Below are positions 1 through 8,075 of a stretch of DNA of 64,000 nt, piece by piece. Below the pieces are notes generated by a model. That model was not told where the DNA came from, did not search any database, and saw nothing but the letters and a program-made list of their open reading frames with translations. Each line of letters starts with the position of its first letter. Within the stretch, counting starts at the first letter, position 1. Source of the stretch: DASYKS01 sp031404815. GTDB taxonomy: Bacteria; Acidobacteriota; Thermoanaerobaculia; Multivoradales; UBA5704. The stretch lies in NCBI GenBank assembly GCA_031404815.1, contig JANNIH010000132.1, positions 23,490 to 87,489 on the forward strand, given 5' to 3'. The position numbers and the translations under genes are program-made.

Positions 1-579
1 GGCCTGGTCCATCTCGCGGCGCGCGCCGAGTCGGGGATGACGCTTCTGATCCACGCCGCCGGTGGTGGAGTCGGGCGGATCGCGATTCAACTCGCCCGCC
101 GGATGGGCGCGAGGGTGCTCGGCACCGCCTCGACGCGTGAGAAGCGGACGGCGATCACCGAAGTGGGGGGCGAGGCGTTCGCTTATGGCCCCGAACTCGT
201 GAGCCAACTGCTCGCCGCGACCGATGGGCGGGGAGTGGATGTCGTGCTCGATGCGGTGGGGCGCGAGACCCAAGAGGCGAGCCTCGCCTGCCTCGCGCCG
301 TTCGGCCGGTTGGTCTTCTTCGGCGATGCGAGCGGCCCGCCCTTACCCGTCGATCCCGGTGCGCTCTACGACCGCTGCCTTTCGGTCGGCGCGTATGTCT
401 TGAACGCTGTCCACCCCCCCGGCTACTTCGAACGGGCGCGGCGCAAGCTGATCGCCGCGGTCGTCGAGAGTTGGCTCGATTTGCGCATAGCAAAGTTTCT
501 ACCCTTGGCCGAAGCGGCGGAGGCGCATCGCCGGCTGGAGTCGCGCAAGGTGGCGGGCAAGCTGGTGCTGGAGATCTGA
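1..579 (+). CDS. Zinc-binding dehydrogenase / NADPH:quinone reductase, C-terminal part
   Basis: The reading frame is open from the first base, so the 5' end lies outside the window; the ATG at 37 is internal. The 192 visible codons hold the nucleotide-binding half of a medium-chain dehydrogenase/reductase. The glycine-rich turn AAGGGVGRIAIQLA is followed by GARVLGTAST, which starts the second Rossmann strand, then DGRGVDVVLDAVG and the usual C-terminal LAEAAEAHRRLESRKVAGKLVLEI. That ending is typical of the quinone oxidoreductase subfamily, which uses NADPH and usually lacks catalytic zinc. The substrate cannot be told from this half. Expected to be a cytoplasmic soluble enzyme. Family assignment is firm; the exact reaction is inferred. 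Confidence 0.88.
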   Translation, partial: GLVHLAARAESGMTLLIHAAGGGVGRIAIQLARRMGARVLGTASTREKRTAITEVGGEAFAYGPELVSQLLAATDGRGVDVVLDAVGRETQEASLACLAPFGRLVFFGDASGPPLPVDPGALYDRCLSVGAYVLNAVHPPGYFERARRKLIAAVVESWLDLRIAKFLPLAEAAEAHRRLESRKVAGKLVLEI

Positions 580-632
580 ACCCGAGAAGTTCCGACTGCG
601 GAGCGTTTGGCGCGTCCGCGTGGAGGTCTTAG

Positions 633-2690
633 ATGCCGTTTTGTGTCACCTCTTGTCGCCTCTTTTCGCCAGGTGGCCGTGGAGCGTTTTCACCTTTGCT
701 CCCCGCGCTCGTCCTCCTGGCCGGTCTTTCGGCCCCGATCGGCACGGCTTGGGCGGAGGATTCCCTCCTGCCGCTCTCCGCTGCACCGGGGGTGGGGGAG
801 CGGATCGAATCCCCTTCCGGAGCCGCCGCCGAGCTGTTCTCGTTCGCAGAAGGGCTCGTGCCTTCCCTGATCGGTGCGCCGTTCGAGCGGGAGGTGGAGA
901 TCTCGCTGTTTCCGGTGGCGCCCGGGGTGCGCGCCGACGTGGTGATCGCCCGGCGCGAGATCTATGCGCCCGACGCCAAGATCTTGAGAGTAGACCACGG
1001 CGTCGCGACCGAATTGCCGCGCTCGCGCTGGATTTTCTTCTGGGGCGCAACCGCCGGAGACCCATCGACCCGGGTTTTCCTCTCGCTCGATCCGGATTTG
1101 GGGCAGATCCGCGGCTTCGCGGACGGGCCGAAAGGCACTTGGGATTTCCAACCCTACGCTTCGGCCGGCGACGGCCGGATGTTGATCGCGCCCCCCGAGT
1201 TCTTCCAAAAAGGACCCAAGCCGAGCGCGCCGGCTTGGGCCTGCGGTGAGAACGAGGGACCGGGTTTTCTCGCCTTTCCGCCGGTGGAGGCGACCCCACG
1301 GGTTGGCGAGGTCGGCCCCAACGCGATCTCGACCCTCCACTCGATCGTCCTCGCGGTCGACACCGACAACGAGTTCATGCTGAACAAGGCGTCCAACAAC
1401 GCGACCACTGCCAACAACTACATCGCGAGCCTGATCGCGGCAATGAGCGCGATCTACGAGCGCGACTTCTTGGTCCGGCTGCTCCAGGGGACGACGATCC
1501 TCCGTTTTTCGACCACCGCCGATCCGTTCGTCCAGAACTCGAACGGCAACGCCGCGTTTGCGGAGCTCCAGGAGTTCTCGAACTATTGGAGCGCGAACCA
1601 GAGCGGCGTCAGTCGCGGGCTTGCGATGATGATGTCGGGCAAACAGCCGAGCAGCAATTCGGCATCCGGCATCGCCTGGTTGAACGGCCTGTGCAGCACC
1701 GGCACCGGTTACAGCTTCAACAAGGTGTTTGGCCCGGCGACCGCGATCTCGAACGACGCGCGGCTGGTCGGCCACGAGCTGGGGCACAATTTCGGCTCGC
1801 CACACACCCACTGCTACTCACCACCGATCGACAACTGCTTCAACCTGGAGGGCGGTTGCTACGCTGGCGGCACGAGCTGCCCGGCGGCTTCCACGATCAA
1901 CGGGGTCACCAACGTCCGTGGCACGATCATGAGCTATTGCCACGTTCTGGGCGGCTGCTCGGCGGCCTCGGTGTTCCATCCGACGTCGGTGGCCCTGCTT
2001 GCGCCGATCATCCAGGGCAAGGTGAACCTCTGCGTCTTCCCCGGCACATCGGGGACGGCGGCCGCGGTCACCGGCGTCGCTCCGCGCGCCGGTTCCGTGG
2101 TCGGCGGCACGGCGGTCACGATCACCGGGAACGGTTTCTTGACCGGCGCCACGGTGACGTTCGGCGGTACTGCGGCCACCTCGGTCGTGGTGGTCAATTC
2201 GACCACGATCACCGCGGTCACCCCGGCGAAGCCGACCGGCAAGGTCAGCGTCGCCGTGACCAACCCGGGCGGCTCGGCGCTCACCCTCTCCGACGGCTTC
2301 TTTTACATGCCGGTCGATGCGCCGCGCAGCTTCTTCACCATTTCCCCCTGCCGGGTGCTCGACACCCGGAACGTCGGGGCCGGCGGTGCGCTCGCGGGCA
2401 CATCGACCCGGGTCGTGCAGGTCACCGGGATCTGCACGGTGCCGAGCACGGCCAAGGCGATCTCGGCGAATGTCTCGGTGGTCACCGCCGGAGGCGCCGG
2501 CTTCTTCGGCGCGTTTCCGGGCAACGGTTTCCCGGTGGGTACGACGATCATGAGCTTCGGCTCCGGGCAGACCCGCACCAACAACGCGGTCATCCTGCTC
2601 GCGACCGACGGCACCGGCACCGCGCTCTTCCAGAACGGCGCGACCCAAGCGGCGCATCTGGTGCTCGATGTGAACGGGTTTTTTCAGTAG
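633..2690 (+). CDS. Secreted zinc metalloprotease with IPT/TIG domain
   Basis: 685 residues starting at an ATG with GGAGG six bases upstream. Residues 1 to about 42 form a Sec signal peptide ending near GTAWA. The catalytic motif HELGHNFGSPH (His381, Glu382, His385, His391) and a downstream Met-turn MSYCH (Met433) identify a metzincin-type peptidase like reprolysin/M12B; many cysteines nearby suggest disulfides. Residues of about 480-570 are an IPT/TIG immunoglobulin-like domain (VTITGNGF...GATVTFGG). The last 110 residues begin SPCRVLDTR and end VLDVNGFFQ, a tail common on secreted acidobacterial proteins whose role is unknown to me. It probably acts outside the cell. It converges on the M28 peptidase gene, the two stops being separated by a hairpin. 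Confidence 0.9.
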   Translation: MPFCVTSCRLFSPGGRGAFSPLLPALVLLAGLSAPIGTAWAEDSLLPLSAAPGVGERIESPSGAAAELFSFAEGLVPSLIGAPFEREVEISLFPVAPGVRADVVIARREIYAPDAKILRVDHGVATELPRSRWIFFWGATAGDPSTRVFLSLDPDLGQIRGFADGPKGTWDFQPYASAGDGRMLIAPPEFFQKGPKPSAPAWACGENEGPGFLAFPPVEATPRVGEVGPNAISTLHSIVLAVDTDNEFMLNKASNNATTANNYIASLIAAMSAIYERDFLVRLLQGTTILRFSTTADPFVQNSNGNAAFAELQEFSNYWSANQSGVSRGLAMMMSGKQPSSNSASGIAWLNGLCSTGTGYSFNKVFGPATAISNDARLVGHELGHNFGSPHTHCYSPPIDNCFNLEGGCYAGGTSCPAASTINGVTNVRGTIMSYCHVLGGCSAASVFHPTSVALLAPIIQGKVNLCVFPGTSGTAAAVTGVAPRAGSVVGGTAVTITGNGFLTGATVTFGGTAATSVVVVNSTTITAVTPAKPTGKVSVAVTNPGGSALTLSDGFFYMPVDAPRSFFTISPCRVLDTRNVGAGGALAGTSTRVVQVTGICTVPSTAKAISANVSVVTAGGAGFFGAFPGNGFPVGTTIMSFGSGQTRTNNAVILLATDGTGTALFQNGATQAAHLVLDVNGFFQ

Positions 2691-2698
2691 GGGCGGCA

Positions 2699-2723
2699 GG
2701 GCAGACACGTAGGTGTCCGGCCC
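2699..2723. terminator. Hairpin between convergent genes
   Basis: GGGC-A-GACAC, loop GTAG, GTGTC-CG-GCCC folds into a stem with a small bulge exactly between two convergent stop codons. It has no U-tract. It could terminate both transcripts or be a dispersed REP-like palindrome; the GTAGGTG...GGCCCTAC theme recurs at 15725-15777. Confidence 0.5.
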
Positions 2724-4432
2724 TACCGGCCCGCCGCCGCGAGGGCCTGCTTTCGCGCTCCTTCGAACTCGTCGCCGGGGGTCCAGGTGGGCATCGCGTC
2801 CTGGCTCGCGATCCAGAGGGCGGAGAAGAAGCCGAGGCGGGCGTCTTCGATCATGCCGTCGTAGTTCCAGTCCGGGGAGATCTCGTCGCTCGGCTGGTGG
2901 TACTGAACCTCTTCCCACTTCTCCTGGACCTCCTTGCCCCAGCCTTCCGGCTTGCCGCGGAATTTCCGGCCGGCGTCGAGGTAGATCGCGGGGACGCCGA
3001 TCTTGGCGAAACTGAACTGGTCGGAACGGTAGAAGAAACCGCGGTCGGGGGCCTGGTCGGCCAAAACCTCGCGGCCTTGGGCGGCGGCGAGCCCTTGAAC
3101 CACCCCATCGAGCGAACTCTTGCCGAGGCCGATGAAGGTGAGGTCGGTGGTCCGGCCCCAGATGTTGCCGCCGTCGAAATTCACGTTCGCCGCGATCTTT
3201 CCCGCCGGGAAGGTCGGGTGCTCGGCGTAATACTTCGAGCCGAGCAGACCCTGCTCTTCGGCGGCGACGAACGCGAACAGGATCGAGCGCCGCGGGCGCT
3301 CCGGCAGGGCGGCGAACGCGCGGGCGATGCTCAAGACCTGCGCGCAGCCGGCGGCGTTGTCGACCGCACCGTTGTAGATCGTGTCGCCCGCTTTGTCCGG
3401 TTCGCCGATCCCGAGATGGTCATGGTGGGCCGACAGGATCACCACTTCGCTCGCGAGCTTCGGGTCGCCGCCTGGCAGCAGGCCGAGCACGTTGGCGGTC
3501 CTTACCTTCGCGATCTTGGTGGCGAGCACGAGCGAAGTACGGATGCCGAGTGGAACCGGCCGAAAGTCGCGGCGCTGGGCGTGTGCGATCAGCTGATCGA
3601 GATCCGCGCCCGCCGCGGCGAACAGGCGCCGGGTCGCTCCTTCGGTCGCCCAAGCCGCCACCTCTAGGCGTGGCTCGTCCCCCGCCGGCAGCTCGAACTG
3701 CTCGCCCGTCCACGAGGTCTGCACCACCTGCCAGGGGTAACCGGCTGACGGTGTCGTGTGGACGATGATCGCTCCCGCCGCCCCCTGCCGTGCGGCGCTC
3801 TCGTACTTGTAGTCCCACCGGCCGTAGTAGAGGCGGCGCTTGCCCGCGAACAGTTGGTCGTCGGCTTGTGGGTCGTTGTTGAGCATCACCAGGACTTTCC
3901 CCTTCAAGTCCATCCCCTTGAAGTCGTCCCAGCGGTACTCGGGAGCCTGGATGCCATAGCCGACGAAGACCAGCTCGGCATCCGCGAGGCGCGCGCTTTC
4001 CGCCTGGACCCCCGAGGCCGCGATGTAGTCGTCGCTCCGCTTCAAATCGACCGTCTTGCCTCCGCCCGCACTGTCCCCAATGGAAAAACTCCAGGCCGCA
4101 GGCATCGCGGCGTTGATGCCCACGATGTCGAAGCTCTGCTGCCAGGAGCCGTTCGGTCCGCCCGGGACCAGGCCGAGCGATTCGAGCTCACTCGCGAGGT
4201 AGGCCTGGGCGAGCTGATCGCCCCGGCTGGCCGGGCCGCGCCCTTCCAGGGCGTCGGAGGCGAGGAAGCGGATCGGGCCGGCGAGGCTGCCGGAATGGAT
4301 CGCCCGGGCGGCTGCCTCGGCTCCCGGCGGGAGCACGATCTCCGCCGCTTCGGCGCGGTCTGAGGTGCCGGTGGTCGCGAACAAGAGGGCCAGGGTCGCG
4401 GCGGCAAGCCCCGAATGTCGGGTACTCGGCAT
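2723..4432 (-). CDS. Secreted M28 family zinc aminopeptidase
   Basis: 569 residues. I chose the second in-frame ATG (4432) because GAGGAG lies six bases before it and abuts the first ATG at 4438. A signal peptide covers about residues 1-30. A PA-like insert lies around residues 150-270. The M28 co-catalytic zinc set is visible: SAHHDHLG (about 335-341), YNGAVDNAAG (Asp about 358), AAEEQGLLG (Glu-Glu about 392) and a late YHQPSDE histidine. These enzymes trim N-terminal residues from peptides outside the cytoplasm. With the upstream metalloprotease it suggests extracellular protein use. Function of the family is well established; the preferred substrate is not predictable. Confidence 0.92.
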   Translation of the reverse strand: MPSTRHSGLAAATLALLFATTGTSDRAEAAEIVLPPGAEAAARAIHSGSLAGPIRFLASDALEGRGPASRGDQLAQAYLASELESLGLVPGGPNGSWQQSFDIVGINAAMPAAWSFSIGDSAGGGKTVDLKRSDDYIAASGVQAESARLADAELVFVGYGIQAPEYRWDDFKGMDLKGKVLVMLNNDPQADDQLFAGKRRLYYGRWDYKYESAARQGAAGAIIVHTTPSAGYPWQVVQTSWTGEQFELPAGDEPRLEVAAWATEGATRRLFAAAGADLDQLIAHAQRRDFRPVPLGIRTSLVLATKIAKVRTANVLGLLPGGDPKLASEVVILSAHHDHLGIGEPDKAGDTIYNGAVDNAAGCAQVLSIARAFAALPERPRRSILFAFVAAEEQGLLGSKYYAEHPTFPAGKIAANVNFDGGNIWGRTTDLTFIGLGKSSLDGVVQGLAAAQGREVLADQAPDRGFFYRSDQFSFAKIGVPAIYLDAGRKFRGKPEGWGKEVQEKWEEVQYHQPSDEISPDWNYDGMIEDARLGFFSALWIASQDAMPTWTPGDEFEGARKQALAAAGR

Positions 4433-4621
4433 GGTCATCTCCTCAAGGGGAATGGGTCGGAGGTTCTCTAGAGCATCGCAAAGCGAATCCCGACTCTAGC
4501 AAACCGTAGCGCCGCGCCGCTCGGCGGCTTGCCGCCAAGCCCTGCCGCGAGCTAAGGTCACCCTCGCTTTCCGCGGTGCCGCGGAGGGTGTGACGAGGTG
4601 CTCTGAGCCCCGAGCCGATCG

Positions 4622-5413
4622 ATGAAGATCAAAACCATGCTCCGCGACGGCCTCGTGCTCAACTGGGCGCTGCCGCGCGACATCTTGCCGGCGCTGCCGC
4701 GAGCGCTCCGCTACCAGGTGCACGCCGAGGAGGGGCGCGATCAGGTGTTCGTGTCCGCGTTCCTGTTTCATCACGAGCGGTTGCATTGGCCGACTCTGCC
4801 GGCGGTTCGCTTCTCCTGGCCGCAGATGAATCTCCGGGTCTGCGTGCTCGACGAGGAGGGGGTGCCGTCGGTTCTGATTCGACGGATCTTCTTGCCCGCT
4901 TGGGCCTATCCCGGAGCGCGCCTGTTCGGCGGACCGCCGGCAGCTGTGGCACAGCTCGACTTTCCCCGCCCTTCGGAGCATTTGGAGGCGGGGGAGTGGA
5001 GCTGGCGGGCGATTTGCCGCTCCAGGCTCGAAGTGATCGCGCGGCCGGCGAGCCCGGAAATCGGCGCGGGTCCACGGCTCGGCTCTTGGGAGCGCACGGT
5101 CAAGTATTTTCATGATCGACCGCGCGGTTACACGATGTTTCCGCACGGCCTGCGGCGCGTCGAGCTTCAGAACCCGCCCGTGGCGATCTGGCCGGTGCAT
5201 GCGGAGGTGCGCGACGCCGGCCTGTTCGCCCACTGTTTCGGCCTGGCGGAGTCGAACCTGCCGGCCCTCCATTCGGCGTGGATCTGCCCGGAGATCCAGT
5301 TCTCGTTCGAACTCGCTTTCACCCCGCGCCTCGCCGTGCCGCAAGGGGTGCCCCACCCGGCGGCGAGCCGCGCGGCGCTCTGCTCGCGCCCCACCGATTC
5401 CGCCCAGCCTTAA
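4622..5413 (+). CDS. DUF2071 family protein (YqjF-like)
   Basis: 263 residues without signal peptide or membrane segments. The N-terminus LVLNWALPRDILPALPRAL and the later VSAFLFHHERL, with RVCVLDEEGVPSVLIRRIF and a YFHDRPRGY-type segment, match the pattern of DUF2071 proteins, which fold like acetoacetate decarboxylase but lack a demonstrated reaction. The length agrees with the family. The start is the first ATG in frame; no strong ribosome binding site is seen. It is followed after 23 bases by the RidA gene and may share its transcript. No function should be assigned beyond the family name. Confidence 0.72.
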   Translation: MKIKTMLRDGLVLNWALPRDILPALPRALRYQVHAEEGRDQVFVSAFLFHHERLHWPTLPAVRFSWPQMNLRVCVLDEEGVPSVLIRRIFLPAWAYPGARLFGGPPAAVAQLDFPRPSEHLEAGEWSWRAICRSRLEVIARPASPEIGAGPRLGSWERTVKYFHDRPRGYTMFPHGLRRVELQNPPVAIWPVHAEVRDAGLFAHCFGLAESNLPALHSAWICPEIQFSFELAFTPRLAVPQGVPHPAASRAALCSRPTDSAQP

Positions 5414-5436
5414 AGTCTCAAGAAAGGAACGGCCCC

Positions 5437-5823
5437 ATGGGTGTAGAACGTGTGCAGTCCGGAGCGCCTTGGGAGGGGGTCGTCGGCTATTGCCGGGCGA
5501 TCCGAACCGGGCAGCAGATCTTCGTGTCGGGAACGGCACCGGTGGCGGACGATGGCTCGACGTTCGCGCCGGGCGACGCCTACGCGCAGGCCAAGAGATG
5601 TTTGGAGATCGCGCTCGCGGCGCTCGGGCGGCTCGGCGCGGAAGCTTCGCACGTCGTGCGGACGCGGATGTTCGTCACCGATATTTCACGCTGGCAAGAG
5701 TACGGTCGCGCGCACGGTGAGGTGTTTCGCGACCACCCCCCGGCGACCTCGATGGTCGAGGTCCGGGCTTTGATCGACCCTTTGATGTTGATCGAGATCG
5801 AGCTGGACGCGGTCGTTTCTTGA
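5437..5823 (+). CDS. RidA family enamine/imine deaminase
   Basis: 128 residues. The frame is open further upstream into the preceding gene, but the ATG at 5437 has AGAAAGGA eleven bases before it and gives a normal RidA length. Family marks are GQQIFVSGTAP near residue 27, the AYAQAKRCLEIALAALGRLGA helix, VVRTRMFVTD, and the C-terminal HPPATSMVEV...LIEIELDAV. RidA proteins hydrolyse reactive enamines/imines produced by PLP enzymes such as threonine dehydratase. The catalytic Arg (VVRTRMFVTD region) and the final acidic strand are present. Soluble and cytoplasmic. Confidence 0.92.
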   Translation: MGVERVQSGAPWEGVVGYCRAIRTGQQIFVSGTAPVADDGSTFAPGDAYAQAKRCLEIALAALGRLGAEASHVVRTRMFVTDISRWQEYGRAHGEVFRDHPPATSMVEVRALIDPLMLIEIELDAVVS

Positions 5824-5856
5824 CCCGCGAGGGGCCGCGCCGGGCGGGAACGACAA

Positions 5857-5884
5857 GGCCGGGCGGCCCGAGGACCGCCCGGCC
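5857..5884 (-). terminator. Terminator hairpin of precursor A cassette (shared with ridA)
   Basis: GGCCGGGCGG, an 8-base loop and CCGCCCGGCC form a perfect 10-bp stem between the ridA stop and the precursor A stop. The 26-base core is identical to the hairpin at 7711-7736 after precursor B. On the minus strand it is followed by TTGTCGTT, a weak U-tract. Confidence 0.7.
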
Positions 5885-5912
5885 TGCCGAAGTTTTCCGT
5901 GGTGCGTTCCGG

Positions 5913-6089
5913 CTAGAACGTGCAGGCCGCCGGTACGCAAACGGTCGGCGACAAGGTACAACCGACCTTGCAGGTGGCCACCAGAGACGGGCAGCCGAAC
6001 GGCAGCGCCGTCGGGCGTGCGCCTTGGACGGCGTCAACTCCATCAAGGTTGCGAACGGTGTCGCGGTGCAGCGTGAGCTTCCGTTTCAT
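5913..6089 (-). CDS. RiPP-like Cys-rich precursor peptide A (LHRDT leader)
   Basis: 58 codons. The leader begins MKRKLTLHRDTVRNLDG and runs to a VQGA cleavage-like site near residue 23; the remainder carries five cysteines (33, 40, 44, 51, 56) with Ser and Thr between them. The leader shape (KLxLHR[DE]T[VL]xxL) resembles the leaders of class I lanthipeptide and GG-type natural-product precursors best known from Bacteroidota. GGAGA lies 11 bases before the ATG. It is nearly the twin of precursor B for leader, 5' region and terminator, while the cores differ. No LanB/LanC, C39 transporter or other maturation enzyme is in the window, so modification is inference. A small structural or metal-binding peptide is the alternative. 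Confidence 0.75.
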   Translation of the reverse strand: MKRKLTLHRDTVRNLDGVDAVQGARPTALPFGCPSLVATCKVGCTLSPTVCVPAACTF

Positions 6090-6170
6090 GATCGTGGTCT
6101 CCAGTCCAAGGCCCGGGGGAATCCCGGGCTCCTCAGAGATTGACGATGGCGGGGGCCGAAGGTATTAGGA
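6090..6170 (-). promoter_or_regulatory. Conserved 5' region of precursor A
   Basis: Read on the minus strand, CTAATACCTTCG is followed by CCGCCATCGTCA, a CTCTGAG run and GGAGACCACGATCATG. The same elements occur upstream of precursor B, and the GTATTA/TAATAC block starts exactly 73 bases before the ATG in both. TAATAC is a possible -10 element; no clear -35 is visible. The block overlaps the first codons of the divergent flippase gene. Confidence 0.55.
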
Positions 6171-7642
6171 CGCCGACCGATCGGGCGGTCGCGAGTCTCG
6201 AAGGCTCGGCCGCCGGAGTGTTGCTCGGCTCCGGCTTGGCGATCGCGAGCGCGCTCGGGGTGCGGGTGGTGATGGCGCGTTTCTTGGCGCCGGACGATCT
6301 CGGCGCGGTGCTGTTGGCGGTCGCGGTGACCTCGTTCGTGGGCATGGTGGCCTCCTTCGGGCTCCGGTCGGCGACCGCGCGGCGGGTGGCGGAGCGGCTG
6401 GCGGTGGGACGAAGCGCAGAGGCCGAATCGGCGGCGCGGACGGCGCTCGGGCTCGCGGCGCTCTCCGGGCTGCTGGCGGCGCTGCTGATTGTGTTCCTCC
6501 CTCTCTTGCCGCTCGGCCGCCTTGGCGCTCTCGCCTCCTCCGTGCTCGCCGGCACCGCTCCGGCGGCGCTCGGCTTGAGCGTCGGCGTGGCGATGTGGGG
6601 GATCTCCCAAGGACACGGCGACACGCGAGGGCGGGCGCTCTTTCGCGACGCGGGGGGGAGCGCTTTGCGCCTCGCCGGGGTCTTGGTGGCGGCGCTCCTC
6701 TCCGGTGGGCCGGTCCAGTTCGCGCTCGGCTGGGGGCTCGGCTCGCTCGCGGGCGAGCTGTCCTTTGTCGCCTATGGTGCCCGCCGGGGGTGGCTCGCCC
6801 GAGGCGCCCCCGAGTCGTCTCGGTTGGATCGCGGTCTGCTTCGTTCGCTCCCGCCGTTCGCCGGGATGACCCTGATCAATCAGATGGCGACTTGGCTCGA
6901 CATCGTCCTGCTCGGCGCGCTCGCGCCGCTCGCCGCGGTGGGGGTCTATGGCGCCGCGCAAGGCTTGAGCCGGGTGCTCGGTCAGGTGAGCGACAGCGCC
7001 TCTCATCGCTTTTTGCCGCTCGCGTCGGCGGCGGTCGCGGCGGGTGACGAAGCGGGGCTCGCGGCGGGCTTTCGCCGTTCGCGCCAGCTCGCCTTTTCCT
7101 ACCTCTGGCCCGCGCTCGCCCCCTGCCTGCTCTGCCCGCAGGCGCTGGTGAGCGTCGCGTTCGGTGCGCATTACGAGGTGGCGGGTTCGGCGCTGCGTTG
7201 GCTCGCTCTGGGCTGGCTTGCCCGCTCTTTCGCCGGCTATACGGAAGAGGCGTTGGTGGCGCGCGGACGGGCGGCCCAGGTGTTCGCGATCACCCTCTGC
7301 AGCACTCTGCTGATCGCCACGCTGTTTCTCTTTTGGGTGCCGGGATGGGGCGCCCTCGGTGCCGCCGCCGCCGTGGCCTCGGGCCAGGCGCTGCGCGGCG
7401 CGGCGGGGGTCGCCCTGCTCGGCGCGCCGCTTCGCCGCGCGGTGCTTTCTCCCCTCGATTTCCTGCGCCTGCTCGGCGCCGCGGCGCCCGCGCTCGCCGT
7501 GGCGCTCGCCCTCGGGGCTCTGCCGGCGGGCGCCGTGCCGCCCGCGGCGGCGCTCGCCGCGGTAGGGATCGCGGCGCTCTTTGCCGCCTCAAAGCCCGCC
7601 GGGATCGCGCTCCGCCGGTTCCGGGTCCGGACCGGCTCCTGA
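6146..7642 (+). CDS. Polysaccharide/oligosaccharide flippase (MOP superfamily)
   Basis: About 498 very hydrophobic residues with roughly 12-14 membrane segments and few charged loops. The N-terminus (AAGVLLGSGLAIASALGVRV, then FLAPDDLGAVLLAVAVTSF and FGLRSATARRVAERLAVG) is the pattern of Wzx/MurJ-like polysaccharide flippases, where a small residue-rich helix 1 is followed by a P-D-x-G-like turn. It would flip lipid-linked glycans across the inner membrane. Start ATG 6146 is preferred over TTG 6140, but the first eight codons overlap the conserved upstream block of precursor A, so the real start might lie further downstream. No glycosyltransferase is adjacent. The cargo is unknown; export of another lipid-linked or amphipathic product is possible. 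Confidence 0.8.
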   Translation: MAGAEGIRTPTDRAVASLEGSAAGVLLGSGLAIASALGVRVVMARFLAPDDLGAVLLAVAVTSFVGMVASFGLRSATARRVAERLAVGRSAEAESAARTALGLAALSGLLAALLIVFLPLLPLGRLGALASSVLAGTAPAALGLSVGVAMWGISQGHGDTRGRALFRDAGGSALRLAGVLVAALLSGGPVQFALGWGLGSLAGELSFVAYGARRGWLARGAPESSRLDRGLLRSLPPFAGMTLINQMATWLDIVLLGALAPLAAVGVYGAAQGLSRVLGQVSDSASHRFLPLASAAVAAGDEAGLAAGFRRSRQLAFSYLWPALAPCLLCPQALVSVAFGAHYEVAGSALRWLALGWLARSFAGYTEEALVARGRAAQVFAITLCSTLLIATLFLFWVPGWGALGAAAAVASGQALRGAAGVALLGAPLRRAVLSPLDFLRLLGAAAPALAVALALGALPAGAVPPAAALAAVGIAALFAASKPAGIALRRFRVRTGS

Positions 7643-7710
7643 GGCGCGGGGCCGCAAGCGTCGGCGGCGGCGCGCCTCTCAGAACCTCGGCTTCGGGCGG
7701 GCATGAAAAA

Positions 7711-7736
7711 GCCGGGCGGCCCGAGGACCGCCCGGC
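7711..7736 (-). terminator. Rho-independent terminator of precursor B
   Basis: On the minus strand GCCGGGCGG, loop TCCTCGGG, CCGCCCGGC and then TTTTT: a 9-bp GC stem with a U-tract, about 60 bases after the precursor B stop. The core is identical to the hairpin after precursor A. Confidence 0.85.
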
Positions 7737-7795
7737 TCTCCGAGTCGTGGCGTGGTCAGCTCCGGCTGGAACGTCGGCCGGGTGCCGGGCTCGAC

Positions 7796-7990
7796 TCAGC
7801 AGCCGAATCGCGACGGCTGGATACTGATCGTGCAGGGGGCAAAGCAAGTTCCGGTGCAGCTGCCGATCTGGGTCGGGCAGGCGCCGGCGCACAGCGTGTT
7901 GATGTTGGTGAGAACGCCGCCCTGCACGATCTCGACCCCGTCGAGGTGGCGAACGGTGTCGCGGTGCAGGGTGAGTTTGCGCTTTCTCAT
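7796..7990 (-). CDS. RiPP-like Cys-rich precursor peptide B (LHRDT leader)
   Basis: 64 residues. The leader MRKRKLTLHRDTVRHLDG differs from that of precursor A mainly by one added residue and N/H exchange; it ends at a double glycine (EIVQGG) near residue 25. The core has six cysteines, four of them in x-C-x(3-6)-C spacing with adjacent Thr/Ser (TLCAGAC, GSCTGTC, APCT, FGC). CGGAGACAACGATC precedes the ATG, as in A. It lies 76 bases downstream of the NRPS-like gene on the same strand but has its own conserved upstream block and a strong terminator. Calling it a lanthipeptide-type precursor is inference from the leader; no modifying enzyme is nearby. Confidence 0.78.
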   Translation of the reverse strand: MRKRKLTLHRDTVRHLDGVEIVQGGVLTNINTLCAGACPTQIGSCTGTCFAPCTISIQPSRFGC

Positions 7991-8075
7991 GATCGTTGTC
8001 TCCGAGAAGAGAATCGGGATCGCCCCGGCTCTCAGAGGGGATGACGATGGCGGAACGCGAAGGTATTAGACCGGG
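7991..8075 (-). promoter_or_regulatory. Conserved 5' region of precursor B
   Basis: Minus strand TCTAATACCTTCG, then CCGCCATCGTCA, CTCTGAG and GGAGACAACGATCATG, matching the region upstream of precursor A with the same 73-base distance from GTATTA to ATG. The TAATAC element overlaps the stop codon of the NRPS-like gene, so this promoter-like block is embedded in the 3' end of its neighbour. Confidence 0.55.

Noticed and set aside
5278..5436. Upstream extension of the RidA frame
   Set aside because: It would overlap the DUF2071 gene by 136 bases and has no ribosome binding site; ATG 5437 gives the family length.
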